From Brevundimonas sp. (GTDB lineage: Bacteria; Pseudomonadota; Alphaproteobacteria; Caulobacterales; Caulobacteraceae), in the NCBI GenBank assembly GCA_004296955.1, contig SCVB01000075.1:1-57071 (forward strand): DNA of 57,071 bases, written 5' to 3'. The position numbers were made by a program, and so were the translations under genes. Positions 11,864-20,205 of the stretch are shown here, piece by piece. A model generated the notes under the pieces. It saw only the letters and a list, made by a program, of their open reading frames with translations. It made no database searches and was not told where the DNA came from. The first letter of the stretch is position 1. Each line of letters starts with the position of its first letter.

Positions 11864-13422
11864 CCGCCCCCGCTGATCACCAGAAGGTCCTGATCGTCGA
11901 CTTCGGCAGCCAGGTCACCCAGCTGATCGCCCGGCGCCTGCGCGAGGCGCGGGTCTATTGCGAGATCCACCCCTACGCCAAGGCCGAGGCCGCCCTGGCC
12001 GCCATGAGGCCGCAGGCGATCATCCTCTCGGGCGGGCCCGAGAGCGTGCACGAGGAGGGCAGCCCGCGGGCCCCGCAGGCCGTGTTCGAGGCCGGGGTTC
12101 CGGTGCTGGGCATCTGCTACGGCGAGATGACCATGTGCGAGCAGCTCGGCGGCAAGGTCGAGGGCGGCCATCACCGCGAATTCGGTCGCGCCGAAATCAC
12201 GGTGCAAAAGGCTTCGCCCCTGCTGGCTGACCTCGCCGCCGTCGGCGAGGACGAGACCGTCTGGATGAGCCATGGCGACAAGATCGTCGCCATCCCCGAG
12301 GGCTTCGGGGTGGTCGCCACCTCGGCCGGTTCGCCCTATGCCGTGATCGCCGACGAGACCCGCCGCTTCTATGGCGTGCAGTTCCACCCGGAGGTCATGC
12401 ACACCCCGCGCGGCGCGACGATGCTGAAGAATTTCACCCACGGCATCGCCGGCCTGACCGGCGACTGGACCATGGCCGCCTATCGCGACGAGCAGATCGC
12501 GAAGATTCGCGAACAGGTCGGTTCGGCCAAGGTCATCTGCGGCCTGTCGGGCGGGGTCGATTCCTCGGTCGCCGCCGTGCTGATCCACGAGGCCATCGGC
12601 GACCAGCTGACCTGCGTCTTCGTGGACACGGGCCTGTTGCGCAAGGACGAGGCCGAACAGGTCACGACCCTGTTCCGGGAGCACTACAATATTCCGCTGG
12701 TGCATGTTGATGCGTCGAAGGAATTCCTTGGAGAACTGGCCGGGGTCTCGGACCCGGAGACCAAGCGCAAGATCATCGGCCGGGTCTTCATCGAGGTGTT
12801 TGACCGCGAGGCCCACAGGATCGAGGGCGCCGAATTCCTCGCCCAGGGGACCCTCTATCCCGACGTGATCGAGAGCGTGTCGTCCTCGAGCGGCAAGGCC
12901 CATGTCATCAAGAGCCACCACAATGTCGGCGGCCTGCCGGACTTCATGAAGCTGAAGCTGGTCGAGCCGCTGCGCGAACTGTTCAAGGACGAGGTGCGGG
13001 CGCTGGGCCGCGAACTGGGCCTGACCGACGCCTTCGTGGGACGCCACCCCTTCCCGGGACCGGGCCTGGCCATCCGCATTCCCGGCGAGATCACGCCCGA
13101 GGCGGTCGAGACCCTGCAGCAGGCCGACGCCATCTATCTCGAGGAAATCCGCAAGGCCGGCCTGTACGACCAGATCTGGCAGGCCTTCGCCGTCCTGTTG
13201 CCGGTCAAGACCGTCGGCGTCATGGGCGACGCCCGCACCTATGAGAAGGTGCTGGCCCTGCGCGCGGTCACCTCGACCGACGGCATGACCGCCGACTTCT
13301 TCGAATTCCCTTGGGACGTCCTCGGCAGGACGGCGACCCGGATCGTCAATGAGGTGCGGGGCGTGAACCGGGTGGTCTATGACGTCACCTCGAAGCCCCC
13401 CGGCACGATCGAGTGGGAATGA
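11860..13422 (+). CDS. guaA: GMP synthase (glutamine-hydrolysing)
   Basis: 520 residues. Converts XMP to GMP with ATP and glutamine. The class I amidotransferase domain has VLGICYGEM (nucleophile Cys) and [10 protein letters not shown] (His-Glu). The ATP pyrophosphatase domain has the P-loop [11 protein letters not shown]. The C-terminal dimerisation domain ends [17 protein letters not shown], the conserved family terminus. The last codons (IEWE plus stop) are echoed at 24335-24350, suggesting this gene was used as an integration site. The coding sequence itself is intact. The start overlaps the nucleosidase stop. Confidence 0.97.
   Translation: MTAPADHQKVLIVDFGSQVTQLIARRLREARVYCEIHPYAKAEAALAAMRPQAIILSGGPESVHEEGSPRAPQAVFEAGVPVLGICYGEMTMCEQLGGKVEGGHHREFGRAEITVQKASPLLADLAAVGEDETVWMSHGDKIVAIPEGFGVVATSAGSPYAVIADETRRFYGVQFHPEVMHTPRGATMLKNFTHGIAGLTGDWTMAAYRDEQIAKIREQVGSAKVICGLSGGVDSSVAAVLIHEAIGDQLTCVFVDTGLLRKDEAEQVTTLFREHYNIPLVHVDASKEFLGELAGVSDPETKRKIIGRVFIEVFDREAHRIEGAEFLAQGTLYPDVIESVSSSSGKAHVIKSHHNVGGLPDFMKLKLVEPLRELFKDEVRALGRELGLTDAFVGRHPFPGPGLAIRIPGEITPEAVETLQQADAIYLEEIRKAGLYDQIWQAFAVLLPVKTVGVMGDARTYEKVLALRAVTSTDGMTADFFEFPWDVLGRTATRIVNEVRGVNRVVYDVTSKPPGTIEWE
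13408..13420 (+). repeat. Putative att site (left) within the guaA 3' end
   Basis: ATCGAGTGGGAAT, the codons for the last residues of GuaA. It matches 24335-24347 in 12 of 13 positions, including an unbroken GAGTGGGAAT. Confidence 0.58.
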
Positions 13423-13838
13423 GGGGCGGCGGGCATACGGGAGCGGTCTCCGCGAGGGGATTTCGTCAATGACAGAGGGACTTTGGCTGCCGGGCAGGGA
13501 CAGTGCGATCCTGTAGCCTTACGGGAGCAAATCTTCGGGTGCAGGCAGTAGCGGGTTTAGCAACACGACCCATGCGAGACATCGCATTCTGACTCATGGC
13601 GGCGGTTGCGAGTGTCCGTCTGGCGCATGCCAAGACAACAAGGTCGGCCATTCGAGCCGTCCTCTATCAGTTGGACGTCCGCGACCTATCGACCATTGGC
13701 AATGGTCGATGGTCCCAGCGATATCCGCAGGGACCGGCTCTCCGCGTTTCGGAATGGATGCAGGCGTCGTCGCACGACCCGCACAGGCTGGCTGGACCTC
13801 GGGCGAGAGGCGGCCGCCAACGTGGATATCTCGGGCGA
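13423..13838. other. Gene-poor left junction of the putative island
   Basis: About 416 bp between guaA and the PPOX/GAF gene. Reading frames here are short, start in unlikely places and resemble no family known to me. The only clear structure is the perfect 10-bp-arm inverted repeat at 13688-13710. It may be the decayed end of an integrated element. No tRNA or integrase fragment could be recognised. Confidence 0.4.
13688..13710. repeat. Perfect inverted repeat, 10-bp arms, 3-nt centre
   Basis: ATCGACCATT and AATGGTCGAT flank GGC. No T-run follows on either strand, so it is not a standard intrinsic terminator. It lies downstream of the PPOX/GAF gene stop (13839) and of guaA. It could be a protein-binding site or an RNA hairpin that stabilises a 3' end. 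Confidence 0.5.
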
Positions 13839-15182
13839 CTATTTGTCGGCGACGAACTCAAGATGCGGCGCTCCCTCCACCTCCAGCCGGATCTGGCCAC
13901 GGCCGGGGCGCGAGAGGCGGACAGGCGTCTGCCGCTCATCAAGGCGCCTGCGCAAGAGAATGAGGCGGGTCTCGAGGTTGTCCTTGAGGTCGGGTAGCCG
14001 AAGCGTGGACTCCAGGCGGACCTCGCGGTTCGTGAAGTCGCAGCGCCCGCTTTCGGAGTAGATGCGCAGGAAATGAAACAGCAGGCGGCCGGGCACGCCC
14101 TTGATGACATAGGTCTCGTCGATGAACAGGCTGTCGTCATAGGCGAAGAGCTTGACCCGGAAGGGAGCGCCCGGGAGGGGTTGCCGGGCCCCCGGGCGTT
14201 CAGGGGAAAGTTCGCCGGCCTCCAGGTCGGCCAGCCGGAGGCACGCGGCCAGTTGCCCGCCGATCAGGGTGAGGGCCGCTTCATCGTCCGGCCCGAACCC
14301 GAACCGCTCCGGCGATTCCGTGAACAGGACCCCATAGGTCTTTCCGCGGCTGATCATGGGGGCGGCCAGCTGGCTTTGAGGTTCGGCCAGGCCGGGCAGG
14401 GGGATGTAGCGATCCGCCTCTATCCGGGCCGCAGCCCGGACCGCCGCCGCCATCCGGCGTCCGCGGCTCATGTCGCTCAGGCGCACCGGGCGTCCGCCGG
14501 TCGCCGCGATGCCGATCACGCCCTCGCCCGGCGCCACTTCCGATCCCGCCCCGCCGATCGGATACCCCCGGCTCGCCAGGGTGGTCAGTCGCCCTTCGGC
14601 GGGATCGACCGCGAGGACCATCGCGTTGGAAAAGCCGAAGTCCGAGATCAGGCCCTCCAGGGCGCGATCCACCATTGCGTCGGCGTCGCTCTCGGCCCCG
14701 ATGGCGGCGCTCAGCCGCGCCGCCTGGGCCAGGCGTTCGTCGGCTTTCGGGTGAGGCGTGGCGGGGGCGGCGGGCGCGGTGTCCGTCGGACCCGCGAGCG
14801 GGCGGCAAGTCTCGACCCGATAGAGCTCCGCGCTTCGGAGCTTCATGATCTCGCCCGCGCCCTGCTGGGTGCCGATGGCGCTCAGCTGGGCGGCCATGCG
14901 GTCGAACAGATCGCCGGTCGTCAGCGAGGCCTCATGGGCGAGATCCAGCCGGTACTGGGCGCCGGATCGACCGCTCACAACAATGATCGTGGCGCGCCCG
15001 GTGGCCCTGACGTTGTCGGCCGTCTTGGAGAAAAACTGGTTGGATAGGGCGACGTGGTCGTCATCGACCAGATGGACCTGGGACAGGTAGGAGACGTTCG
15101 GCACGCCCTCGGCGTCCAGGGTCGCCACGACCGAGGGGATGACGCCCTCGAAACAGTCGCGGATGCTGGTCAGGGCGATCAT
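13839..15182 (-). CDS. PPOX-fold / GAF / winged-helix-like multidomain protein
   Basis: 447 residues from the ATG at 15182, which overlaps the upstream gene stop (ATGA). Three parts are visible. Residues ~1-130 resemble pyridoxamine-phosphate-oxidase-like flavin-binding proteins (PSVVATLDAEGVPNVSYLSQVHLVDDDHVAL). Residues ~150-320 are a GAF domain (ADAMVDRALEGLISDFGFSNAMVLA, GVIGIAATGGRPV, LAAPMISRGKTYGVLF). Residues ~335-447 look like a winged-helix region (YVIKGVPGRLLFHFLRIY, FTNREVRLES, NLETRLILLRRRLDE). This suggests a sensor that binds a flavin- or redox-type ligand and signals through GAF and DNA- or protein-binding parts. No enzyme motif is evident. Function unknown. Confidence 0.72.
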   Translation of the reverse strand: MIALTSIRDCFEGVIPSVVATLDAEGVPNVSYLSQVHLVDDDHVALSNQFFSKTADNVRATGRATIIVVSGRSGAQYRLDLAHEASLTTGDLFDRMAAQLSAIGTQQGAGEIMKLRSAELYRVETCRPLAGPTDTAPAAPATPHPKADERLAQAARLSAAIGAESDADAMVDRALEGLISDFGFSNAMVLAVDPAEGRLTTLASRGYPIGGAGSEVAPGEGVIGIAATGGRPVRLSDMSRGRRMAAAVRAAARIEADRYIPLPGLAEPQSQLAAPMISRGKTYGVLFTESPERFGFGPDDEAALTLIGGQLAACLRLADLEAGELSPERPGARQPLPGAPFRVKLFAYDDSLFIDETYVIKGVPGRLLFHFLRIYSESGRCDFTNREVRLESTLRLPDLKDNLETRLILLRRRLDERQTPVRLSRPGRGQIRLEVEGAPHLEFVADK

Positions 15183-15649
15183 CGCTGCGGTCTCGACAGC
15201 GGAGCGCCGGCGCCCGGTCCGGGCGTCTGGGCGAAGGTCGCGCCCGGCTTGAACCTGAGGGTGATCAGGTCGTCGCAAGCCAGCCATTGATCCACCTGGG
15301 ACTGGAGCACTCCGAGCTCCAGAAGCGATCCTGTCACCGCTTCCGTATATTTCGACGCGGCCGCGATGTCCGCGGGCTGCGCGGGCGTGATCGCCGTCAG
15401 CACGCCCTTGATCTGGAAGGTTCGGTAGTCGGCGGGGCGGGAGAATGTCACGGCGACCGGGGCGCCGACCTTCAGGTCGTCCGTCACCTCGCCCCACCGC
15501 GCCCGCGAAACAAAGACCTCCACCTCGCCGCTGTCGGTGCGGCGCGCGCCCGTGGCGCGCCCGATCATGGGCCGGCCCGCGGCGTCGGCCGCGGCGAACA
15601 CCATCATGACGGGGCCCTCGATGAAGGCGGCCAGGTCAGCATCAATCAC
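15179..15649 (-). CDS. Pyridoxamine 5'-phosphate oxidase family protein
   Basis: 156 residues starting at GTG 15649, chosen because AGGGAGG lies 6 bases upstream; the longer reading to 15700 has no such signal. The split-barrel flavin-binding fold is suggested by FIEGPVMMVFAAADAAGRPMIGRATGARR, a strand pattern typical of PPOX-like proteins, and by FQIKGVLTAI. Such proteins bind FMN, F420 or heme; which one cannot be told here. It overlaps the PPOX/GAF gene by 4 bp, so the pair is co-translated and may share a ligand or form a complex. Confidence 0.75.
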   Translation of the reverse strand: MIDADLAAFIEGPVMMVFAAADAAGRPMIGRATGARRTDSGEVEVFVSRARWGEVTDDLKVGAPVAVTFSRPADYRTFQIKGVLTAITPAQPADIAAASKYTEAVTGSLLELGVLQSQVDQWLACDDLITLRFKPGATFAQTPGPGAGAPLSRPQR

Positions 15650-15874
15650 GCGTCGCCTCCCTGAACGCCACCCGCCATAGGGTTCTTTTAGGAACCTCAT
15701 CCGCCGTTAGGAAGCATTTAGGATGAGCCCTCCGTCCGCGGTCTTTAGGTGAGCGGCAACACCAGGGCCGCCCTGGGTCGCCCACGGGCCGACCGCCCGG
15801 CCTGCCTTGGCGACCCACCCCGGCGACGCGCGGCCTCCCCCGATCTCCGCCCGCCGCCTGACCCGGAGACGACA
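15650..15874. promoter_or_regulatory. Divergent intergenic region with TTAGGA-type repeats
   Basis: This 225-bp region separates the PPOX pair (minus) from the exported cluster (plus). TTTTAGGAACC, GTTAGGAAGC, TTTAGGATGAG and TTTAGGTGAG occur in one direction between about 15687 and 15751. GGTTC at 15681-15685 pairs with GAACC at 15692-15696 around six bases. The spacing suggests repeated binding sites for one regulator. No sigma-factor consensus could be fitted with confidence. Confidence 0.35.
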
Positions 15875-16321
15875 ATGAACAAGACCCAATTCGCCCTGAT
15901 CGCGCTGACGACCCTGCTCGTCGCCCCCCTGACCGCCAGCGCCGCGGGAGAGACGTTGATGTCTCCCGGCTATTACGAGACCACCACCCGAATTGCGGGG
16001 GATCCGGAGGTCGAGAGGAAGCGCGAATGCCTGACCCCCGCCGAGGTCAGGGCCCGTCCGCTTGAGCGCGTCCTGGCCGAACTGACCGAAGGACGGTGCA
16101 CCTTCAGCCAGCGGCAGATCGGCGGCGGACGCTTCGCCTTCGTCGGGGCCTGCGTCAACGAGGGCGTGCGGACGACGTTCCGGAACACGGGAACCTACAC
16201 CCCCACCTCCTACAGCGTGAGCCTGAACTCCCGGACGATGGTCGGCGGTACGCCGATCGACTTCGTCATGACGACCAGCAGCCGGCGCATCGCCGCCGTC
16301 TGCCCGTCCGGCGCGCGCTGA
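15875..16321 (+). CDS. DUF3617 domain exported protein
   Basis: 148 residues from ATG 15875 with GGAG 8 bases upstream. A signal peptide covers residues 1-24 (ALIALTTLLVAPLTASA). The mature part fits DUF3617: it starts with PGYYETTTRI and has paired cysteines (RECLTPAEVR, GRCTFSQ, VGACVNEG and near the end AVCPSG), a beta-rich domain of unknown function common in Caulobacterales and sphingomonads. First gene of the exported cluster, 25 bp before the next gene. Confidence 0.78.
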   Translation: MNKTQFALIALTTLLVAPLTASAAGETLMSPGYYETTTRIAGDPEVERKRECLTPAEVRARPLERVLAELTEGRCTFSQRQIGGGRFAFVGACVNEGVRTTFRNTGTYTPTSYSVSLNSRTMVGGTPIDFVMTTSSRRIAAVCPSGAR

Positions 16322-16346
16322 CCCTCGTTTGACAAGGATCGGAACC

Positions 16347-16778
16347 ATGACCGCAGTTCGTGCGGCGGCGTTGCTCGCCGCCCTCTTCATCTCCGCGCCC
16401 GCCCAGGCCCAGTCTGCGGCCGGGACGCAGGCCGGCCCGTCGGACGCCTGCCCCGTCGAGGCGCCGCCGCCGCCGCGTCGCAATCCCCTCGGCGGCCTGT
16501 TCGCCGCGGCGAGGGATTCGGGCCTCGGCCAGGCCTTGGTCGCCCAACTCGAACCCTCGGTGGAGAGCCAGGCGGCCGCGGCTGTTCTGTCCGGCGACCC
16601 CGCCGCCGCCGTGGCCGCGATTCCAGGCGCCCGGCGCGACGGGCGCACCGCCCGGGCGACCGCCGCCCTCGCCGGCGTGGCGGCCAATATGGCGCGGTCG
16701 GCCCGGGAAGCCCCGGCGGCAAGTGAGTGCGTCCCTGCCGCGTCCGATGCGGCGCCGCCCGCGGACGTCTGGAACTAG
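16347..16778 (+). CDS. Small exported Ala/Pro-rich protein, unknown function
   Basis: 143 residues from ATG 16347 with AAGGAT upstream. The signal peptide ends near AQAQ (residue ~22). The mature protein is low in complexity, rich in Ala, and contains SDACPVEAPPPPRRNPLGGLFAAARDSG. One cysteine lies near each end of the mature part (CPVEA and SECVPA). It resembles the helical N-terminal halves of other exported proteins with no known fold. It lies 6 bp upstream of the phospholipase-like gene, so they are likely co-translated. No family recognised. Confidence 0.6.
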   Translation: MTAVRAAALLAALFISAPAQAQSAAGTQAGPSDACPVEAPPPPRRNPLGGLFAAARDSGLGQALVAQLEPSVESQAAAAVLSGDPAAAVAAIPGARRDGRTARATAALAGVAANMARSAREAPAASECVPAASDAAPPADVWN

Positions 16779-16784
16779 CGATTG

Positions 16785-19754
16785 ATGGCCTTGTTCAAGC
16801 CCTCGCGCGCCCGACGCGCCCTGATCAGCGGCATTTGTGGTTTCGCCATGCTGGCGTCGCTTCCCGCATCCCCCGCCTATGCCTGGAAACCGAAGACCCA
16901 CATCTACCTGGCCGAGGAAGTCCTGCGCGACGCGCTCGATAACGGCAAGGTGACGATCTACCAGACCGACTATCACACGGGCCGGATCGTCGGCGTCCTG
17001 GGCGAATATCCCGTCGATCCCGCCATCCTCGCGGCGCTGCGGGCGGCTCCCCGGCAGTTCCGCGCCGGGGTGCTCGGCCCCGACGCCTATCCGGACATTC
17101 TGACCGGCCAGCAGGTCATCCATCCGGAAGCGGCGCATGCGCTGGACAACGACAACGGGGCCGCCGGCTCCAACGCCTGGCTGAGCCATCTCTGGCGGCG
17201 GGGCTTCGTCGAGTCCGACAGCCCGCAGGTGCGCGCCTTCACGATCGGCTATCTGACTCACGCCGCCGGCGACGTCTTCGCCCACACCTTCGTCAACCAT
17301 TTCGCCGGCGGCGAATTCGCCCTGACGCCGGATCCGACCAATGCCGTCAAGCATCTGGTCCTCGAAGGCTATATCGGCAAACGCACGCCTTCGACCGTCA
17401 GCGCCGTCTCCTCGACGGTGACCACGGGCGGACCGCTGAACGAACGGAAGCGCGAGGATCTCGGTCTCGAGCCCGAGGTCAACCGTTCCAGATCGACCTA
17501 CTACGGCACGATCAGCCAGGATCAGACCAGCATCGAAGGCGTCGAGGGCTTCATCTACGAGGAGCTGACCTACGCGCGGCCCGGCAGCGTGCTGGAGCGA
17601 AGCCTCATGAAGGGCGAGGGCACGACCCGGTCGATTCCCTTCGTCTTCTCGACCCTGCGCAACGGCCTGCAGGCCGAGGTCGAGGCCTATGATCGGGAGC
17701 GGATGTCCCGGCGGGGCCCGGCGCGTGTCGCCTACGCCGCCCTGCACGGGCCGGTCGCTGAATACAAGCGCGCCTGGATCAAGGATATCGACGACGGTCT
17801 GGCCGCCTTCCCGGCGGTCAGCCACGAGATCGCCAGAGCCATCGTCTACAATGAAGGCGGCTCCGACATGGCGCGGGCCAAGGCGGTAATGGACCAGTAT
17901 GTGGTCGATCACCTGGCCTCGATGGCCGGCACGCCCGACGGCGTGGTGGCCACGGCCGCCTTCATCTCCGGGGTCATCGACGCCATCCTGCCGCCCCCGG
18001 CGCGCGAGGCGCTGCGCGCCATGATGCAGGCTCCGATGGACCTGCTGATCAAGGGCGTCAGCGGGCGGACGGCCGACGAATGGGCCGACTATATCAAGAA
18101 TCCGGAGGCGCATTTCGATGAGGTGATGACCCGGCCCGGCGGAGGGCATGGGGGCGAGAGCGACCATCCGATCGACCTGGCGACCTTCAACCGCGACTAT
18201 CTGAAGATCGAAGACCCCGGCTATCAGAACGCGTCGCTGACCTGGAAGATCGAGGATCTGCCGCCGGCCTTCAACACGGTCCAGCTCACCAAGCTGATGC
18301 TTTTGGGCGATGCAGGTCTGGAGCAGATCAAGAACGAGCTGGCGGCCAAGGGGGCTGTCATGGGCGAGAATCCCGGCCAGTTCCGCAATCTGCTGCTCGG
18401 CTGGATTCGCTCGCTCGACGCGGGCAACCAGTGGCAGGGTGGCGGCGGGCCGCAGCCGGCGCTCGCCGCCCAGGGCGGCTCGGCCTGGCGACTGCTGTTC
18501 CTCAACCAGGTCGGGGAGAGGCCGTGGATCGCCGGGCCGGACTCTGCGGAAGACGCCGCGACGTCGCCGCCGTCCGTTCCGGCGCAGGACCTCGCGCCGT
18601 TCGCCGGCGACTGGGTGACGACCTATGGGCGGGTGACCCTGGCGGTCGATCAGGACGGGGCGCTGCGCGGCCGGCTGATGGTCCGGGACAGCGACGGCGG
18701 CGAGCGCGAGGGCGAGCGGCTGGAGTTGCGCGACGGCGGCCAGGCCGGCGTCCTGACCGGAGCCTCCCTCTATGCCGGACATCGGTCGGATGTGGCGCTG
18801 ACCTTCGACGCCGAACGCCGGACCTTCGCCGGCACGTCGCAGGCCGAGGGCGCCACCAGCAAGTCCAACTGGACCGGACAACGGGCCGCGACCCCGGCGC
18901 CGCAGCCCGAACCGGCGCCCCCGCCCGCTCCGACGCCGGCGCCAACACCAGCGCCGGAAACAACACCGCAGCCTGGGTCGCCTGCACGGCCCGTGGCCCA
19001 GGCCGGGGTCTTCCATGAACTGGAGGACTTCGACGTTCGCTTCGACCGCGCCGTCGCCGCGCGCAACGGTTCGGTGCACGTCTTCCTCACCGTCAGGAAT
19101 ACGACCGCCTCCAACCGTTCGATCGGCGCGGGCGTCTTCAAGGCGGTGATGACCGACATCGACGGCGTCGGCGTCAGCGAGAGCCAGATCTGGCGCGCCA
19201 CGTCCGAAGCGCCGGAGTCGTTCGACGCAACGCCGGTGGTCGGGCCGGGCGAGGAATTCGGCTTCCGCTTTGTGATGAGCCCGGCGTCACGGGTCTCGCC
19301 GCTGAGCACGGTCGCCATCCGTGAGAGCGACGCCCGGTCGATCGCGTTCGACGTCTCCGGCGTCACGGTCGGTCAGGTCGCGCCGCCGGCGGCGGGGGCG
19401 GGCTCGGGCGGGTTCAAGGCCCTGAGCGAGCTGGACGTCCGCATCGACGGCGTCGTCCGCGGGCGGGACGGCCGCATGGAGGTGTTCCTGACCCTGCGCA
19501 ACCCGGGCGACCGGATCCGCACCACCTCCAAGGGCTGGATCAAGATCAGCGCCCAGGGCCCCGACGGCGCGAGGATCACGACCCGCAGCGCCCTGTATCC
19601 CGTCCGCGGTCCCAGGTCCGCCGAGCTTCCCCTGCTTGTCTATATCGAGCCCGGCCGCGAGGCCCGCCTGCGCTACCTGTTTGAAGCGTCGGTTTCCGGT
19701 CCGCTGACCATCAGCGACGGCTCGATCGAACAGGTCTTCACCGCCGGCCACTGA
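16785..19754 (+). CDS. Zinc-dependent phospholipase C-like exported protein with lipocalin-like and tandem C-terminal domains
   Basis: 989 residues from ATG 16785; a TTG three bases earlier is possible. The signal peptide ends Ala-Tyr-Ala33, so the mature protein starts with Trp34, followed by KPKTH (His39). In zinc-dependent phospholipases C the N-terminal Trp and a nearby His bind zinc. The rest of the site is visible as GVLGPDAYPDIL and as the H-x3-D-x3-H-x3-H pattern at 159/163/167/171. Later parts are a lipocalin-like beta domain (~602-700), a Pro-rich linker (~703-735), and two related beta domains (~743-863 and ~876-989). Likely a lipase or phosphodiesterase acting outside the cytoplasm, but activity is unproven. 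A shorter paralogue lies at 20202-22412. Confidence 0.72.
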   Translation: MALFKPSRARRALISGICGFAMLASLPASPAYAWKPKTHIYLAEEVLRDALDNGKVTIYQTDYHTGRIVGVLGEYPVDPAILAALRAAPRQFRAGVLGPDAYPDILTGQQVIHPEAAHALDNDNGAAGSNAWLSHLWRRGFVESDSPQVRAFTIGYLTHAAGDVFAHTFVNHFAGGEFALTPDPTNAVKHLVLEGYIGKRTPSTVSAVSSTVTTGGPLNERKREDLGLEPEVNRSRSTYYGTISQDQTSIEGVEGFIYEELTYARPGSVLERSLMKGEGTTRSIPFVFSTLRNGLQAEVEAYDRERMSRRGPARVAYAALHGPVAEYKRAWIKDIDDGLAAFPAVSHEIARAIVYNEGGSDMARAKAVMDQYVVDHLASMAGTPDGVVATAAFISGVIDAILPPPAREALRAMMQAPMDLLIKGVSGRTADEWADYIKNPEAHFDEVMTRPGGGHGGESDHPIDLATFNRDYLKIEDPGYQNASLTWKIEDLPPAFNTVQLTKLMLLGDAGLEQIKNELAAKGAVMGENPGQFRNLLLGWIRSLDAGNQWQGGGGPQPALAAQGGSAWRLLFLNQVGERPWIAGPDSAEDAATSPPSVPAQDLAPFAGDWVTTYGRVTLAVDQDGALRGRLMVRDSDGGEREGERLELRDGGQAGVLTGASLYAGHRSDVALTFDAERRTFAGTSQAEGATSKSNWTGQRAATPAPQPEPAPPPAPTPAPTPAPETTPQPGSPARPVAQAGVFHELEDFDVRFDRAVAARNGSVHVFLTVRNTTASNRSIGAGVFKAVMTDIDGVGVSESQIWRATSEAPESFDATPVVGPGEEFGFRFVMSPASRVSPLSTVAIRESDARSIAFDVSGVTVGQVAPPAAGAGSGGFKALSELDVRIDGVVRGRDGRMEVFLTLRNPGDRIRTTSKGWIKISAQGPDGARITTRSALYPVRGPRSAELPLLVYIEPGREARLRYLFEASVSGPLTISDGSIEQVFTAGH

Positions 19755-19776
19755 GCCGCCCACTGGAAGAAAATCC

Positions 19777-20205
19777 ATGAACTGGTTGCCCCTCTTTCTG
19801 TCCCTCGACGGCCGGATCGGTCGCAAGGACTTCTGCATCGGCGCGGTCGCGCTGATCGCCGTCGGCGTTCTGGCGAACCTGCTGCCGATCGTCGGCCCGC
19901 TCCTGTCGCTGGCGCTCATCGTGCCGTGGACCTGCCTGCTGGTGAAGCGTCTGCACGACTTCGGCCGTTCGGGTTGGCTGGTCCTCATCGCCATCGTCCC
20001 GGCCGCCGGCTCGGCCGCTCTCGGGCTGTTCACCACGCTGGCCGCCTCCAACGCCGCCACCATGGGCGCCGCCTTCGCCGGCGCGGGCCTCACTCTGGTG
20101 GTTTCTTCCGTCGCCCTGATCGTCTCCCTGGGCTTCCTGATCTGGGTCGGCGCCAAGCCCGGCGACCTTCAGCCCAACGCCTACGGGTCGGCCGCGACGC
20201 CCTAG
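19777..20205 (+). CDS. DUF805 family membrane protein
   Basis: 142 residues. Starts NWLPLFLSLDGRIGRKDF, the signature opening of DUF805 proteins, followed by four predicted membrane helices. LVKRLHDFGRSGW is the conserved central motif and LIWVGAKPGDLQPNAYG the typical end. Inner-membrane protein of unknown function. Located 22 bp after the phospholipase-like gene, so likely the last gene of that transcript. Its end overlaps the end of the convergent paralogue gene by 4 bp. Confidence 0.88.
   Translation: MNWLPLFLSLDGRIGRKDFCIGAVALIAVGVLANLLPIVGPLLSLALIVPWTCLLVKRLHDFGRSGWLVLIAIVPAAGSAALGLFTTLAASNAATMGAAFAGAGLTLVVSSVALIVSLGFLIWVGAKPGDLQPNAYGSAATP

Noticed and set aside
13596-14061. Overlapping plus-strand frames in and beyond the left island junction
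   Set aside because: They run into the antisense of the PPOX/GAF gene, and none has a domain or ribosome-binding site.
16266-19079. 937-residue minus-strand frame opposite the phospholipase-like gene
   Set aside because: Arg/Gly-rich, no domain, and opposite a gene with signal peptide and zinc motifs.
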